Assembly (NCBI RefSeq): GCF_011022235.1
Contig: NZ_JAAIYP010000037.1
Span: 186,001-250,000, forward strand
Reading direction: 5' to 3'
Length of the DNA stretch: 64,000 nt
Source: Magnetospirillum aberrantis SpK
GTDB taxonomy: Bacteria > Pseudomonadota > Alphaproteobacteria > Rhodospirillales > Magnetospirillaceae
The notes beneath the pieces are model-generated. The model was not told the origin of the DNA. It saw only the letters and a program-made list of their open reading frames with translations, and made no database searches. Position 1 is the first letter of the stretch. Each line of letters starts with the position of its first letter. Positions 33,121-42,564 of this stretch are shown piece by piece. The translations under genes and the position numbers were made by a program.

Positions 33121-34461
33121 TTAACGGGGAAGCCAGCTTTCCAACTCGCGGCGCAGGGCGACCGGCGTGTCGTCCTCGGCCAAGGCGACGTCGCCCCAGG
33201 TCAGCGCCTGACCGGCGGGAACGGCGCGCAGCAAGGTCACGTCCTGGGCCAAGGACAGCGGCAGGAAGCCCTGGCGCACCGAATCCTCGGCCGGCATCAG
33301 CTTGCCGTATGCGGCGAAACCGCCGGCACCGTCCAGTTCGGTGCCGGCGGCCAGATCGTCCTTGGCCACCGCCACCACGTCGGCGACGAAAGAGTTCGGG
33401 CATCCGGTGGGAAGGCCCAACAACGCCACCGAGGCCACCGAGACGCCGGCTTCCATGCCGGCCATGTGATGGGTTCGCCACCGCGCCGCGTAATCGCCGG
33501 GGCCGTCGCACGGCAGACCGTATTCGGCAAAGCATTGCATGGCGTATTCCGACGCGGTGCGGAAGGTGACGAAGGCCCCCCAGCGCAGGTCGCCGACGAC
33601 GGCGCGGCCATCGGGTTCCAGCGACGACACCGCCTCGACCATGCCCATGTCTTCCAGCCGGCCACCGTCCCAATGGGGCTTGAAGATGCGTGCCAGGTCG
33701 TGGGCTCCGCACGGTGGCGCCGCAAGCCCCGCCGAAGGGGGGCGCAGGCCGGTGGCGTTGGCGACCGCCGCCAGTTGTTGGGCGGTGCGGGTGCCGTCGA
33801 TGGCGGCGGTGAACACCCGCGCGCTCATGCCGGCCGCCCTGGCCCGTTCCGGGGTGCTGCCCCAATATTGCCAGACGCTGTCCGGCGTCGCCGTCTGGTA
33901 TCCCGGAAGCCAGCGCACGCCGCGCCCGGCCGCCGCCACTTCAAGGCCGGCGGTCCGTGCCCAGTCGACCATCTGGCAGATCACCGCCGGCTGGTCGCCG
34001 TAAGCCAGGGAATACACCAGCCCTTTTTCCCGTGCCCTGGCGGCCAGGATGGGGCCGGCCAGGCTGTCGGCGGCCAGGTTGACCATCACCACGTGCGCGC
34101 CGCGTTCGATGGCGGCCAAGGCATGACGGATGCCGTGGGTGGCCTGGGTGGTGGCCTCGACCACCACGTCCAGGCCGGGATGTTCGAACAGGGCCATCGG
34201 GTCGGCGGTGACCCAGGTGCCGCCGCCGGCCAGGGCGTCGGCCAGGGACCGCGCCACCGCCTTGGCCGGCGGCCATTGTGCCAGCGCCAGCGCGGTGGGA
34301 CCGCGTTCGGGATCGATGTCGGCCAGCGCCGCCACATGGACGCCTTGCATGCGTCGCGCCTGGGACAGGAACAAGGTGCCGAACTTGCCGGCGCCGATTA
34401 CTCCGACTCGGATCGGCTGGCCGATGGCGTCCCGTTCCTCAAGCAATGCACTCAGGCCCAT
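33121..34461 (-). CDS. NAD(P)-binding SAF-domain oxidoreductase (homoserine dehydrogenase-like)
   Basis: This 446-residue protein has an N-terminal Rossmann domain (RVGVIGAGKFGTLFLSQARR, LDVVVEATTQATHGIRHALA) like homoserine dehydrogenase and a C-terminal SAF-type domain (PLSLAQDVTLLRAVPAGQAL, TWGDVALAEDD). A catalytic assignment is not possible; members occur in several sugar-acid and amine pathways. It is the first gene before speB on the same strand with a 27-bp gap, so a place in polyamine or guanidino metabolism is a fair inference. Confidence 0.78.
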   Translation of the reverse strand: MGLSALLEERDAIGQPIRVGVIGAGKFGTLFLSQARRMQGVHVAALADIDPERGPTALALAQWPPAKAVARSLADALAGGGTWVTADPMALFEHPGLDVVVEATTQATHGIRHALAAIERGAHVVMVNLAADSLAGPILAARAREKGLVYSLAYGDQPAVICQMVDWARTAGLEVAAAGRGVRWLPGYQTATPDSVWQYWGSTPERARAAGMSARVFTAAIDGTRTAQQLAAVANATGLRPPSAGLAAPPCGAHDLARIFKPHWDGGRLEDMGMVEAVSSLEPDGRAVVGDLRWGAFVTFRTASEYAMQCFAEYGLPCDGPGDYAARWRTHHMAGMEAGVSVASVALLGLPTGCPNSFVADVVAVAKDDLAAGTELDGAGGFAAYGKLMPAEDSVRQGFLPLSLAQDVTLLRAVPAGQALTWGDVALAEDDTPVALRRELESWLPR

Positions 34462-34527
34462 GGTTTCCTCGAAATCGGCTGACGGCGCCAGCCTATCGCC
34501 AAGACACCGGCACGCAAAGGGGGGAAC

Positions 34528-35418
34528 TCAACTTTCGGAAGGCGGTGCGGTAGCGCATTCCGCCGCCAGCCACCGGGCGAAGGCTTCGGCCTCGGCGGTG
34601 GGCGGGGTGGCCGGACGCAACAGGGAATAGGTGCCGGTGACCGCTTCCGCCCCGCTCAGCGGACAGCTCAGGCGGCCGGCCTTCAACAGGCGCTTGGCGA
34701 AGATCAGCGGCACCATCGCGACCCCCAGCCCGTCCTCGGCCGCTTGCATGGCGACGAAGGTGTGGTCCACGTCCTGGCGTGGCCCCAGGGCGGCGGGCGC
34801 CATCCCCTTGGCCCGGCACCAGGACGGCCACAGGTCGGCACGGGCGCGGATATGCAGCACCGGCACGCGGCCCAGGTCGGCCAAGGTCTCCAGATGATGA
34901 AGGCGGGCGAATTCGGCGGAACAGACCGGCACGCTCCATTCCGTCATCAGCGGCGTGGCGGTCAGGCCGGCGAAATGGGCCGGATCGCGGCGAACGGCCA
35001 GGTCGAAGGGCTGTCGGGTGTCCACCGGGCCGGTGGCGGTTCGCACGTCCACCAAAATGTCAGGATGGGCGAGGCGGAAAGCCGGCAATCGTTGCATCAG
35101 CCAATGCATGGCCAGGGTCGGCAGGCAATCCACCACCACCTTGCCGCCGTGGTCATGGTCCAGCACGGTGCCGGCACGGGCGATTTCGGCCAAGGGGGCG
35201 GCGACGGCGGCGAAATAGCGGCGGCCTGCCTCGGTCAAGGTGACGCAGCGGTTGGCGCGGACGAACAGGCGGATGCCGAAATATTGTTCGAGCGCGTTGA
35301 TCTGGCGGCTGACGGCACCGGGGGTGACGCACAATTCCGCCGCCGCCAGGGTGAAGTTCTGGTGACGGGCAGCGGCCTCGAAGGTGCGCAGGGCGTTGAG
35401 CGGTGGCAGCTTGTGCAT
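34528..35418 (-). CDS. LysR-family regulator (GcvA-like)
   Basis: This 296-residue regulator starts LPPLNALRTFEAAARHQNFT, then AAELCVTPGAVSRQINALEQ, the helix-turn-helix typical of the GcvA/AmpR-like group. The effector domain follows (PTLAMHWLMQRLPAFRLAHP, AEDGLGVAMVPLIFAKRLL). It is divergent from the MFS transporter gene, with a symmetric site between them (35422-35438), so control of that transporter and of itself is likely. Confidence 0.9.
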   Translation of the reverse strand: MHKLPPLNALRTFEAAARHQNFTLAAAELCVTPGAVSRQINALEQYFGIRLFVRANRCVTLTEAGRRYFAAVAAPLAEIARAGTVLDHDHGGKVVVDCLPTLAMHWLMQRLPAFRLAHPDILVDVRTATGPVDTRQPFDLAVRRDPAHFAGLTATPLMTEWSVPVCSAEFARLHHLETLADLGRVPVLHIRARADLWPSWCRAKGMAPAALGPRQDVDHTFVAMQAAEDGLGVAMVPLIFAKRLLKAGRLSCPLSGAEAVTGTYSLLRPATPPTAEAEAFARWLAAECATAPPSES

Positions 35419-35421
35419 TCG

Positions 35422-35438
35422 GTTGAGTTTATCTCAAC
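35422..35438. promoter_or_regulatory. LysR-box-like inverted repeat
   Basis: GTTGAG-TTTAT-CTCAAC is a perfect 6-bp inverted repeat containing TGAGTTTATCTCA, which fits the T-N11-A rule for LysR boxes. It sits 4 bp before the LysR start codon and about 60 bp before the MFS gene. Confidence 0.6.
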
Positions 35439-35495
35439 GATTTCCGGCGGCAAACTCGTTTGTCCCTTGTCGTTTGTCCTGTCTAGGCTGCGGTC

Positions 35496-36707
35496 ATGGA
35501 AAACGTTGTTCGCCTTCGTCTGCTTTACCTGTCGCGGCTTGCCACCTGCACCGTCGCCATGACCTATGCCGGGGCGTTGCCGTTCCTGCGCCCGGTGTGG
35601 GGAATGGACGCGGCCGCTGCCGGATCGGTGCAATCGGCCTATAACCTGGGGGTCGCCCTGGCGTTGTTGGTGGCGTCGTGGCTGGCGGGGCGGGTCGGGG
35701 CGCGGCGGGTGTTCCTGGCGTCGTCATGGGCGGCGGCGGTGGCGGCGGTGGCGATGGCGCTGTTCGCGCGGTCGCATGCCAGCGCGCTGGTGCTGGTCGC
35801 CCTGGTCGGCGCGACCCAGGGCGGCGCCTACGCGCCAGCCCTGATGCTGGTGGCGGAATTGGCGCCGCCGGCCCGACGCGGCATCGCCATGGGATTTCTG
35901 CTGGCCTCGGGCTCGTTCGGCTATTGGCTGTCGGTCAGCGGCGGGTTGGGGATTTCCGCCTGGGCCGATTATCGTTGGGCCTTCGCGTTGTGCGCGGTGG
36001 GGCCGCTGATCGGGGCGGTGGCCGGATGGCTGGCCCTGCGTGGGCATCCCGACCGGCCGGGCGGCGGCGCCTCGGCCGCCGGGGCCGGGGTGTGGGCGGC
36101 GCTGTTGTCGCCCGCCGCCCTGTTGCTGACCCTTGGCTATGTGGCGCACACCTGGGAATTGCTGGGGCTGTGGACGTGGCTGCCGGCCTTTTTGGCCCAT
36201 GCCCTGGATGGGGCCGGGCTGGGGGCCGTGGCGTTGGGATTGGTGGTGGCGTCGGCGGTGCATCTGGCCGGCATCGTCGCCACCTTGCTCGCCGGCACCG
36301 CCTCGGACCGGCTGGGGCGTCGGGTGGTGCTGATCGGCGCGGCGGCGATGGGCGGGGTGTTGACCGTGGCGACGGGATGGAGCGCGGGGGCGGCGCCGGC
36401 CCTGGTGCTGACGCTGGCCGCCGCCGCCAGTTTCGCGGCCTATGCCGATTCCGGGGTGTTGTCGGCGGCCATGACCGAAACGGTGCATCCCCGTCATCTC
36501 GGCTCCGTGCTGGCGGTGCGTTCGCTATTGGGGTTCGGTGCCGGCGCGGTGGCACCGGTGGTGTTCGGCGCGGTCCTCGACCATACCGGCCATTGGGGAT
36601 GGGCGTTCGCCGTGCTGGCGGCGGGCGGGGTGGTGGCCGCCGTCGCCGCCCTGGCCCTGGGAGCTAATGCATTGAAGCATTCAGATGATTCAATGCACCA
36701 AGCCTGA
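35496..36707 (+). CDS. MFS transporter
   Basis: This 403-residue protein has about twelve hydrophobic segments and a major-facilitator layout: WGMDAAAAGSVQSAYNLGVA, LAGRVGARRVFLASSWAAAV after segment 2, TASDRLGRRVVLIGAAAMGG in the middle loop, and HPRHLGSVLAVRSLLGFGAG in the second half. It resembles drug or sugar efflux members but no substrate can be named. It is divergent from a LysR gene. The last codons contain a small inverted repeat, and a strong hairpin follows. Confidence 0.88.
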   Translation: MENVVRLRLLYLSRLATCTVAMTYAGALPFLRPVWGMDAAAAGSVQSAYNLGVALALLVASWLAGRVGARRVFLASSWAAAVAAVAMALFARSHASALVLVALVGATQGGAYAPALMLVAELAPPARRGIAMGFLLASGSFGYWLSVSGGLGISAWADYRWAFALCAVGPLIGAVAGWLALRGHPDRPGGGASAAGAGVWAALLSPAALLLTLGYVAHTWELLGLWTWLPAFLAHALDGAGLGAVALGLVVASAVHLAGIVATLLAGTASDRLGRRVVLIGAAAMGGVLTVATGWSAGAAPALVLTLAAAASFAAYADSGVLSAAMTETVHPRHLGSVLAVRSLLGFGAGAVAPVVFGAVLDHTGHWGWAFAVLAAGGVVAAVAALALGANALKHSDDSMHQA

Positions 36708-36758
36708 GCGGCGCCTGAGCCTGGCTTGTGCCGGAGGCACAGCCGCCAAAGGCAAACC

Positions 36759-36794
36759 TAGGGCGATGACGCATCTGAATGCGTCATCGCCCTA
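36759..36794. terminator. Bidirectional terminator, 16-bp perfect stem
   Basis: TAGGGCGATGACGCAT (36759-36774) and ATGCGTCATCGCCCTA (36779-36794) pair perfectly around CTGA. The hairpin lies between the convergent MFS and TPR-glycosyltransferase genes, and the TAG stop of the latter is inside the stem. Its loop region shares GCATTCAGATG with the inverted end of the MFS gene near 36677. Confidence 0.75.
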
Positions 36795-39700
36795 GCGCCC
36801 CGCCTTGCCGGCGGCCATGACGCTGGCCGCTTCGGCGACGCGGGCCATGGCGGCGTGCCACGATCCATCCATCGATTGGCGGAACACCCGCATGGTCGGA
36901 TACCAGACGCAGTCGTCGCGGTTGTCCACCCAACGCCAGTCGCAGGTGGTGGGCAACAGTACCCACACCGGCTTGCCCATGGCGCCGGCGATGTGCGCTT
37001 CGGCGGTGTCGGCGGCGATCACCAGATCCAGCCCGGCGACCAAGGCGGCGGTTTCCGCCAGATCGCCGCATTCCTTGCCCAAATCGGGCAGGAAGGGGCC
37101 AGCACCGAAGGTGGCGATGTCGGCGGCCCGCGATCCGCGTTGCAGGCTGACCAGTGAAATGCGGGGATCGGCGGCCAGACGCAGCAGCATCGGCAGCGGC
37201 ACCGCCCGGTCGGTCGGTCGGCCGCTCCAGGCGATGCCGACACGCAGGCGGCGGTCGTCGGGAAAGTTTCGTGGCGCCAGGTCGTCGGGCAGATGCAGAT
37301 AGGGGACGTCGCGCGGTGGAGTGGTGCGCGAGGTGGTGCCGATCAGGCGCGGCACGTCGGGCAACTGCACCACCACGTCCACCGCCGGCAAGCTTTCGCC
37401 GCGTGGCACCACTTGTTCGACGCCGGGCAACCCAGCCAGCAATCGCGCGCAGTCGGGGCGGCATTCCACCACCACCAAGCCGCCGTGGCGGGCCACCTGG
37501 GGAATGAAACGGGCCAGCATCAGGGTGTCTATCGCGTCGTCCTCGTCGCGCACCAGGATGGTGCGGGCGTCCAGTCGGCCACCGTCCCAGGTCGGGGCTT
37601 CGACCGGTGCCGACGAAAAGGCCGGGCGGTGGGCCATTTCGGCCATGCCGCGCGCCAGGTTTCCCGATTTCAGCAACGCACCGGCCAATTCGACCCGTGG
37701 CACCAGACCGGGACGAAGCTGTTCGGCGCGTTCGAACAACGCCACCGCCTCGCGGGCACGGCCGCGCTCGCGTTCCAGCAGCCCCAATCCGTAAAGGAAT
37801 TGCGGGTTGGCCGGCTCGGCCGCCAGGGATTCGGTGAAATATTCCTCGGCGGCGAACAGGTGGCCCAACTCGCGCAGCACGTTGGCGAGGTTGGCGCGGA
37901 TTTGGGGAGAGGCACCGTTGGCCAACGCCCGGCTCCAGCACGCGGCGGCGGCGTCGCCGCGTCCGACCCGGCGCAACAAGGTGCCAAGATTGGCCAATGC
38001 CTCGGCGTTGTCGGGATCATGCGCCAGCGCACGCGCGAACAGCCGTCCGGCGTCGTTCAGCCGTCCGGCCAAGGCGGCGGCGGTGCCTTCGCCCGACAGG
38101 CGGCGGGAATCTGTCGCGGCACGGGCCATGGCGGCGGGCGAGGTGGGGTCGGCGACATCGCCGTACAATTCGGCCTTGGCGGTTCCGGGGGCCAGCGCCA
38201 GCACGGGGCCGGCCTGTCCGTCGAACGGCGTCACCGGGCCGCCGGCGACGGCGTCCGGGAAGCGCCACAGGGCATAGCCGGCCTGGTTCAGGCGTGCGGC
38301 CACGTCCGGCCCCGCGCGATGTTCGAAGGTGACCACCGCCGGCTGGGCGGACAATCCGGCCAGCACGTCGTCTTCGGCCCCTTTGGCGCCCAGATGCAGC
38401 AACAACCGCCGCCCGGCCAGATGCGGGCGTTCCGCCAGCAGGGAATCCAGGGTCACCGTGGTCGCTTGGCCGCGCACCCAGTTGGGCAAGGCGAAGACGG
38501 TGCGGCCGCCGCGCGGGCGTGCCGCCACCACCGCCGGCCGGGCTTCGGCCGCCAGCGGTGTGGCGATCACTTCGACCATTTCCTCGGCGCCGGAAATGGC
38601 GATGGTGTCGGCCAGGATGGCGGCCTCGACCGGGCGGGCCTCGATGGCCAGAACGCGGATGTCGTCGGCCGGGTGGGCGGCGGCGTCCAGCGCGATGGTG
38701 CCGTCGCCGGCCCCGACGTCCAGCAACAGGTCGCCGGCTTGAAGGTGGGTGGCGAGAAAGGCCCGCACTGCCTCGCGGGTGCCGGTATGGGCGGCGGCGC
38801 GGGCGGTGCGTTCGGCCGTGGTGGTCGCCATGCGCTGGCGCAGCGCGGCGCAGATTTCCTGAACCGGACGGTTCCAATTGTCGGCACGGACCTGACGGAA
38901 CAGCCGGGCCGAGGCGTACCAGGGCGAATCGTCGCGCTCCAGCATCCAGCGCCAATCCGGGACCATCGGCACCAGCACCCACACCGGCTTGCCCATGGCA
39001 CCGGCCAGATGGGCCACCGCGCCGTCGGCGGCGACCACCAGATCCATTTCGGCGATGCGGGCGGCCAGATCGGCGAAATCCCCCAGGGACGGCGACAGGT
39101 CGGCCAACAGCGACGGATGGGCCAGGGCGTCGGCGTCGCGGGCGCGCGGCCCGGTCTGAAGGCTGTAGGCGGCGATGCCGGGAAGCGCCAGGATCGGCAT
39201 CAATTGCGTCAACGGCACTGCGTGGTCGGGGCGGCTGCCGGCCCAGGCCAGCCCCACCTTGAGCAGTGCCGTGATGGGGGCGCGCACCGGCTGGTGGCGT
39301 GGTTCGGGGGCGTCCAGATACGGCTCGGGCGGCAATTGCGCGAGGTTCGAACCGAACAGACGGGGCAGATCGGCCAGCGATGCCTGATAATCGAGGACAA
39401 GCCCCTGGGGCAGCGGGCTGCCGGAAACCAGAACCCGCTCGACGCCGCGCAAGCCGGCGGCCAGGGACCCCAGGCTGGCCGGCACCCCCAGTACGATCCG
39501 GGCGCCGCGATCGGCCACCATGGGCACGTAACGCAACAGGTGGATGGTTTCTGCCACCCCGTTCTCGGCCCACAGCAAGATGGTGTGCCCGGCCAGGTCG
39601 GAATTGCCGTCCCACGGCACGCCCGGTGGTTCCGGCCGGCGGAAGCCGGGTCTGGACCAGCGCCATTCCAGGTCTTCCCACGCCGCCGCCAGATTGCCCG

Positions 39701-40370
39701 ACAGCAGATTGAGGCGGGCGCGGGCCAGATGGGCGACAACGTTTCCGGGTTCCATCACCAGGGCGCGTTCCAACTGGTCCTCGGCTTCCTGAAGCCGGCC
39801 CAGTCCGATCAATGCCTGACCCAGGCCGGCATGGGCGGCGGCGGTGCCGGGATGGATGTCCAGGACGCCGTGGAACAGGTCGGCCGCCTCGGCCAGGGCG
39901 CCCCGCCGGGCAAGCTGATCGGCAAGGTCCAGGCGGGCGCCGACGTTGCCCGGAGCCAGGGCGGCGGCGCGGCCCAGGCAGGTCTCGGCCGCGTCGTCGT
40001 GGCCTTCGGATTGGTTGAGCAGCGCCATGCCGTGCCAAGCCTGCGCCGGAGCATCGGGATCGCGCAGCAACAGGCCGTACAGCACGCGGGCTTCGTCGCG
40101 CCGGCCGGTCTCGCGCAGTGCCAGGGCCAGTTCCAGCCGGGCCATGGCGTGGTCGGGGGCACGGCTCAGCGCCTCCAGCAGCGCCAGCAGCGCCTCGCGC
40201 GGGCGGCCCAGGGCACGCAATGCGCCCCCCCGTCCGGCCAGGGCGTCGGCAAGGTCGGGATAGATCGACAAGATGGCGTCATAGCGGGTCAGCGCCAAGG
40301 CGTAGTCACCGGCGGAACGCGCCGCTTCGGCCTCGGCCAGTTCGGGCGCCTGCCCCTCCAACGTCCCCAT
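36792..40370 (-). CDS. 1192-residue TPR / GT9-like / methyltransferase-like / TPR / GT9-like protein
   Basis: The protein has two homologous halves. Residues about 10-220 are tetratricopeptide repeats and 235-505 a glycosyltransferase-like domain ending VVAADGAVAHLAGAMGKPVW...DWRWMLERDDSPWY. About 515-720 resembles an FkbM-type methyltransferase (LLLDVGAGDGTIALDAAA). About 755-905 is a second TPR block and 915-1170 a second GT-like domain ending VIAADTAEAHIAGAMGKPVW...DWRWVDNRDDCVWY. The repeated AHxAGAMGKPVWVL and DWRW motifs mark TPR-linked GT9/heptosyltransferase-like proteins. No signal peptide is seen, so it should act in the cytoplasm. The divergent RTX protein gene makes protein glycosylation before type I secretion a plausible role. 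Confidence 0.82.
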   Translation of the reverse strand: MGTLEGQAPELAEAEAARSAGDYALALTRYDAILSIYPDLADALAGRGGALRALGRPREALLALLEALSRAPDHAMARLELALALRETGRRDEARVLYGLLLRDPDAPAQAWHGMALLNQSEGHDDAAETCLGRAAALAPGNVGARLDLADQLARRGALAEAADLFHGVLDIHPGTAAAHAGLGQALIGLGRLQEAEDQLERALVMEPGNVVAHLARARLNLLSGNLAAAWEDLEWRWSRPGFRRPEPPGVPWDGNSDLAGHTILLWAENGVAETIHLLRYVPMVADRGARIVLGVPASLGSLAAGLRGVERVLVSGSPLPQGLVLDYQASLADLPRLFGSNLAQLPPEPYLDAPEPRHQPVRAPITALLKVGLAWAGSRPDHAVPLTQLMPILALPGIAAYSLQTGPRARDADALAHPSLLADLSPSLGDFADLAARIAEMDLVVAADGAVAHLAGAMGKPVWVLVPMVPDWRWMLERDDSPWYASARLFRQVRADNWNRPVQEICAALRQRMATTTAERTARAAAHTGTREAVRAFLATHLQAGDLLLDVGAGDGTIALDAAAHPADDIRVLAIEARPVEAAILADTIAISGAEEMVEVIATPLAAEARPAVVAARPRGGRTVFALPNWVRGQATTVTLDSLLAERPHLAGRRLLLHLGAKGAEDDVLAGLSAQPAVVTFEHRAGPDVAARLNQAGYALWRFPDAVAGGPVTPFDGQAGPVLALAPGTAKAELYGDVADPTSPAAMARAATDSRRLSGEGTAAALAGRLNDAGRLFARALAHDPDNAEALANLGTLLRRVGRGDAAAACWSRALANGASPQIRANLANVLRELGHLFAAEEYFTESLAAEPANPQFLYGLGLLERERGRAREAVALFERAEQLRPGLVPRVELAGALLKSGNLARGMAEMAHRPAFSSAPVEAPTWDGGRLDARTILVRDEDDAIDTLMLARFIPQVARHGGLVVVECRPDCARLLAGLPGVEQVVPRGESLPAVDVVVQLPDVPRLIGTTSRTTPPRDVPYLHLPDDLAPRNFPDDRRLRVGIAWSGRPTDRAVPLPMLLRLAADPRISLVSLQRGSRAADIATFGAGPFLPDLGKECGDLAETAALVAGLDLVIAADTAEAHIAGAMGKPVWVLLPTTCDWRWVDNRDDCVWYPTMRVFRQSMDGSWHAAMARVAEAASVMAAGKAGR

Positions 40371-40507
40371 TCCGGTCTCCCCAGTTTCGGTTTGTGTGCG
40401 CCCCCGCAGGGCCGAGTCAACCGTGCCCGACGCAAGGGGTCAAGCCCAAAGCGGCAAAGACGAGGGGGAGGCATCGGCTTGCCGCGCATGGCGTGATTAG
40501 TTGTTGC

Positions 40508-40521
40508 GTGTTAAATAACAC
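40508..40521. promoter_or_regulatory. Palindrome between the divergent TPR-GT and RTX genes
   Basis: GTGTTA-AA-TAACAC is a perfect 6-bp inverted repeat in an AT-rich pocket about 30 bp before the RTX start. It may be an operator or part of the promoter; only symmetry supports it. Confidence 0.35.
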
Positions 40522-40551
40522 CAGGGGGGCGTCAGGAGCAGGGGGACGGCT

Positions 40552-42483
40552 TTGGCTACGAAAGTCATCGGTACTGTCGGCAAGATGCAGGGCGGGGCCA
40601 GCGTGCGCCACGCTGACGGCAGCGAAGAACGGTTGGCCGTCGGTGGCGAAATCCGCGAAGGCGACGAAATCCGCACCGACAGCAACGGCAGCCTTGCCGT
40701 CAATCTGGTGGACAAATCTTCCGTCTCGCTTGGTCCCGGAGGACGCCTGTCGCTGGACGACATGGCGTTCGACCCTGCTGACCTGGGGGGCGGCCATGCC
40801 CACTTGACCGTTCATGACGGCACCTTCTCGGTGGTGTCGGGCATGGTGGCGAAGACCTCTCCCGGCGCCATGCAGGTCAAGACGCCGGTCATGACCATCG
40901 GTGTGCGCGGCACCACCGTCGCCGGCCAGGCCGCTGGCGAGGGACAACGGAACACCATCGTCCTGTTGGCCGATCCCGACGGGCACGTGGGCGAAATCGT
41001 GGTCAGCAACGCCGGCGGTTCGCAGGTCGTCAATTCGCCCATGGGCGCCATCTCTCTGTCCAGCGCGTTTCAGCCGCCGCCGCCGCCGGTCATCCTGCCG
41101 CCATCGCAGATCATGGGCATGTTCGGTTCGGCGTTGTCGGTGCTGCCACAGCCGCCGGCGTTGCCGCCGGAGCCACAGCCGCAAGATAATGGCAACCAGG
41201 GCGACCAGGGGGCCCAGTTCATCAATGGCGGCACCGGGGAAGGCGACGCCCTGATCCCTTCGGGCGAAGTGACGGGGATGATCGGCCAGCTTGGGGATTT
41301 GGTCGGTCAGGAAAGCGGCGCGGCGCAACAGGCCATCGCCCAAGCTGTCGTCGCCGCCGCCGCCGGCAAGGAGGCTTTCCAGGATTTCCTGGACGCTCTT
41401 GACGACGACAACGACGAGCAAGTGGACGAAGTTCTGGATCAGTTGACGCAGGTCAACGTAATCACCGGGACGGCCAATTCCGACACCCTGACCGGCACGA
41501 GCGGGGTGGACTGGATCTATCCCGGTCAGGGGGGGGATAAGGTCTACGCCATGGCCGGAGACGACGTGATCTTCGCCGACCTTGACGCAAGCTACGACAC
41601 TTTCTTCGGTGGCGACGGCAACGACACCATTTCCTACGTGTTGTCAGGGATGGGCGTGACCATCGATCTTGGCGACCAGATGGTTTACGGCGACGGCGAC
41701 ACCGACGGGCTTAACAGCATCGAGAACGCCTCGGGCTCCAATCATGACGACGTCATCGTCGCCAGCAACGGGGCGAACACCATTCACGGCAATGCCGGCG
41801 ACGACATCATCAAGGTGACGCTGGACGTGGCCAACGACCTGTTCGACGGTGGCACCGGCACGGATACCTTGTCTTTTGAAGACGAGGTTCAATCGGTCGA
41901 GGTGTCTTTTAACAATGGTTCGTTCAGCTATGTCGGCGACGACATGCAGACCTATACCGACACTATCGCCAATTTCGAGAATCTAACCGGTGGTTCGGGA
42001 GATGACCGGCTGACCGGCGACAGCGGCGTTAATGTTCTGAACGGCAACGGTGGCGACGACACGTTGGAAGGTGGTGCCGGCGACGATACCTTGTATGACG
42101 GGACGGGCAATGACAGCCTGATTGGCGGCGACGGCAACGATTTGATCGAGTTGACCGGCGACAACCAGGCCGACGTCGTCAAGATCACCGGCTCAAGTGC
42201 TTCCGCCGCTGGCAACGACACCATCACCAACTTCGAGGCCGGTTCCGACACCATTCAGATCGACAGCGACGTTTTCGTGGGCCTGAGCTCTTTTGTTGTC
42301 AATTACGCCACGGATCTGGCGACGGCGCTGACCCAAAACACCACTCAGATCATCGGTGTCGAGAATGGCGGTTCGGTGGAGCTCTATTACGTGACAAGCG
42401 ATCACGAATCCTATCAGATCGCCACGATCTCGGACACCACGGCCGGCAATCTGTCCTCGAATGGGTCGGTCATCGTGACGTGA
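40552..42483 (+). CDS. Secreted FecR-domain and RTX calcium-binding protein
   Basis: This 643-residue protein has no N-terminal signal. Residues about 25-130 are a FecR-type domain (VGGEIREGDEIRTDSNGSLA, KTPVMTIGVRGTTVAGQ). A Pro-rich linker follows (FQPPPPPVILPPSQIMGMFG). From about 300 to 570 there are hemolysin-type GGxGxDxxx repeats (GGDGNDTISY, GNAGDDIIKV, GNGGDDTLEGGAGDDTLYDG), which bind calcium and form a beta roll. The C-terminus fits an uncleaved type I secretion signal. The protein is very acidic. It begins with TTG, preceded by aggagcaggggg. No type I exporter gene is in the window. Confidence 0.86.
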   Translation: MATKVIGTVGKMQGGASVRHADGSEERLAVGGEIREGDEIRTDSNGSLAVNLVDKSSVSLGPGGRLSLDDMAFDPADLGGGHAHLTVHDGTFSVVSGMVAKTSPGAMQVKTPVMTIGVRGTTVAGQAAGEGQRNTIVLLADPDGHVGEIVVSNAGGSQVVNSPMGAISLSSAFQPPPPPVILPPSQIMGMFGSALSVLPQPPALPPEPQPQDNGNQGDQGAQFINGGTGEGDALIPSGEVTGMIGQLGDLVGQESGAAQQAIAQAVVAAAAGKEAFQDFLDALDDDNDEQVDEVLDQLTQVNVITGTANSDTLTGTSGVDWIYPGQGGDKVYAMAGDDVIFADLDASYDTFFGGDGNDTISYVLSGMGVTIDLGDQMVYGDGDTDGLNSIENASGSNHDDVIVASNGANTIHGNAGDDIIKVTLDVANDLFDGGTGTDTLSFEDEVQSVEVSFNNGSFSYVGDDMQTYTDTIANFENLTGGSGDDRLTGDSGVNVLNGNGGDDTLEGGAGDDTLYDGTGNDSLIGGDGNDLIELTGDNQADVVKITGSSASAAGNDTITNFEAGSDTIQIDSDVFVGLSSFVVNYATDLATALTQNTTQIIGVENGGSVELYYVTSDHESYQIATISDTTAGNLSSNGSVIVT

Positions 42484-42564
42484 CCCCAACGTTTCCGGGG
42501 ATGATTCCTGGGCCGGTTCAGGCTATATCAGGGCGGCCTTTGGTTTCACTCGCGGGATCGCCTT

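Noticed and set aside
37293-40496. 1067-codon open frame on the plus strand opposite the TPR-glycosyltransferase gene
   Set aside because: It is a shadow of the minus-strand gene, which has recognisable TPR and GT motifs; the plus reading is Gly/Gln/Val-rich without any domain or good start.
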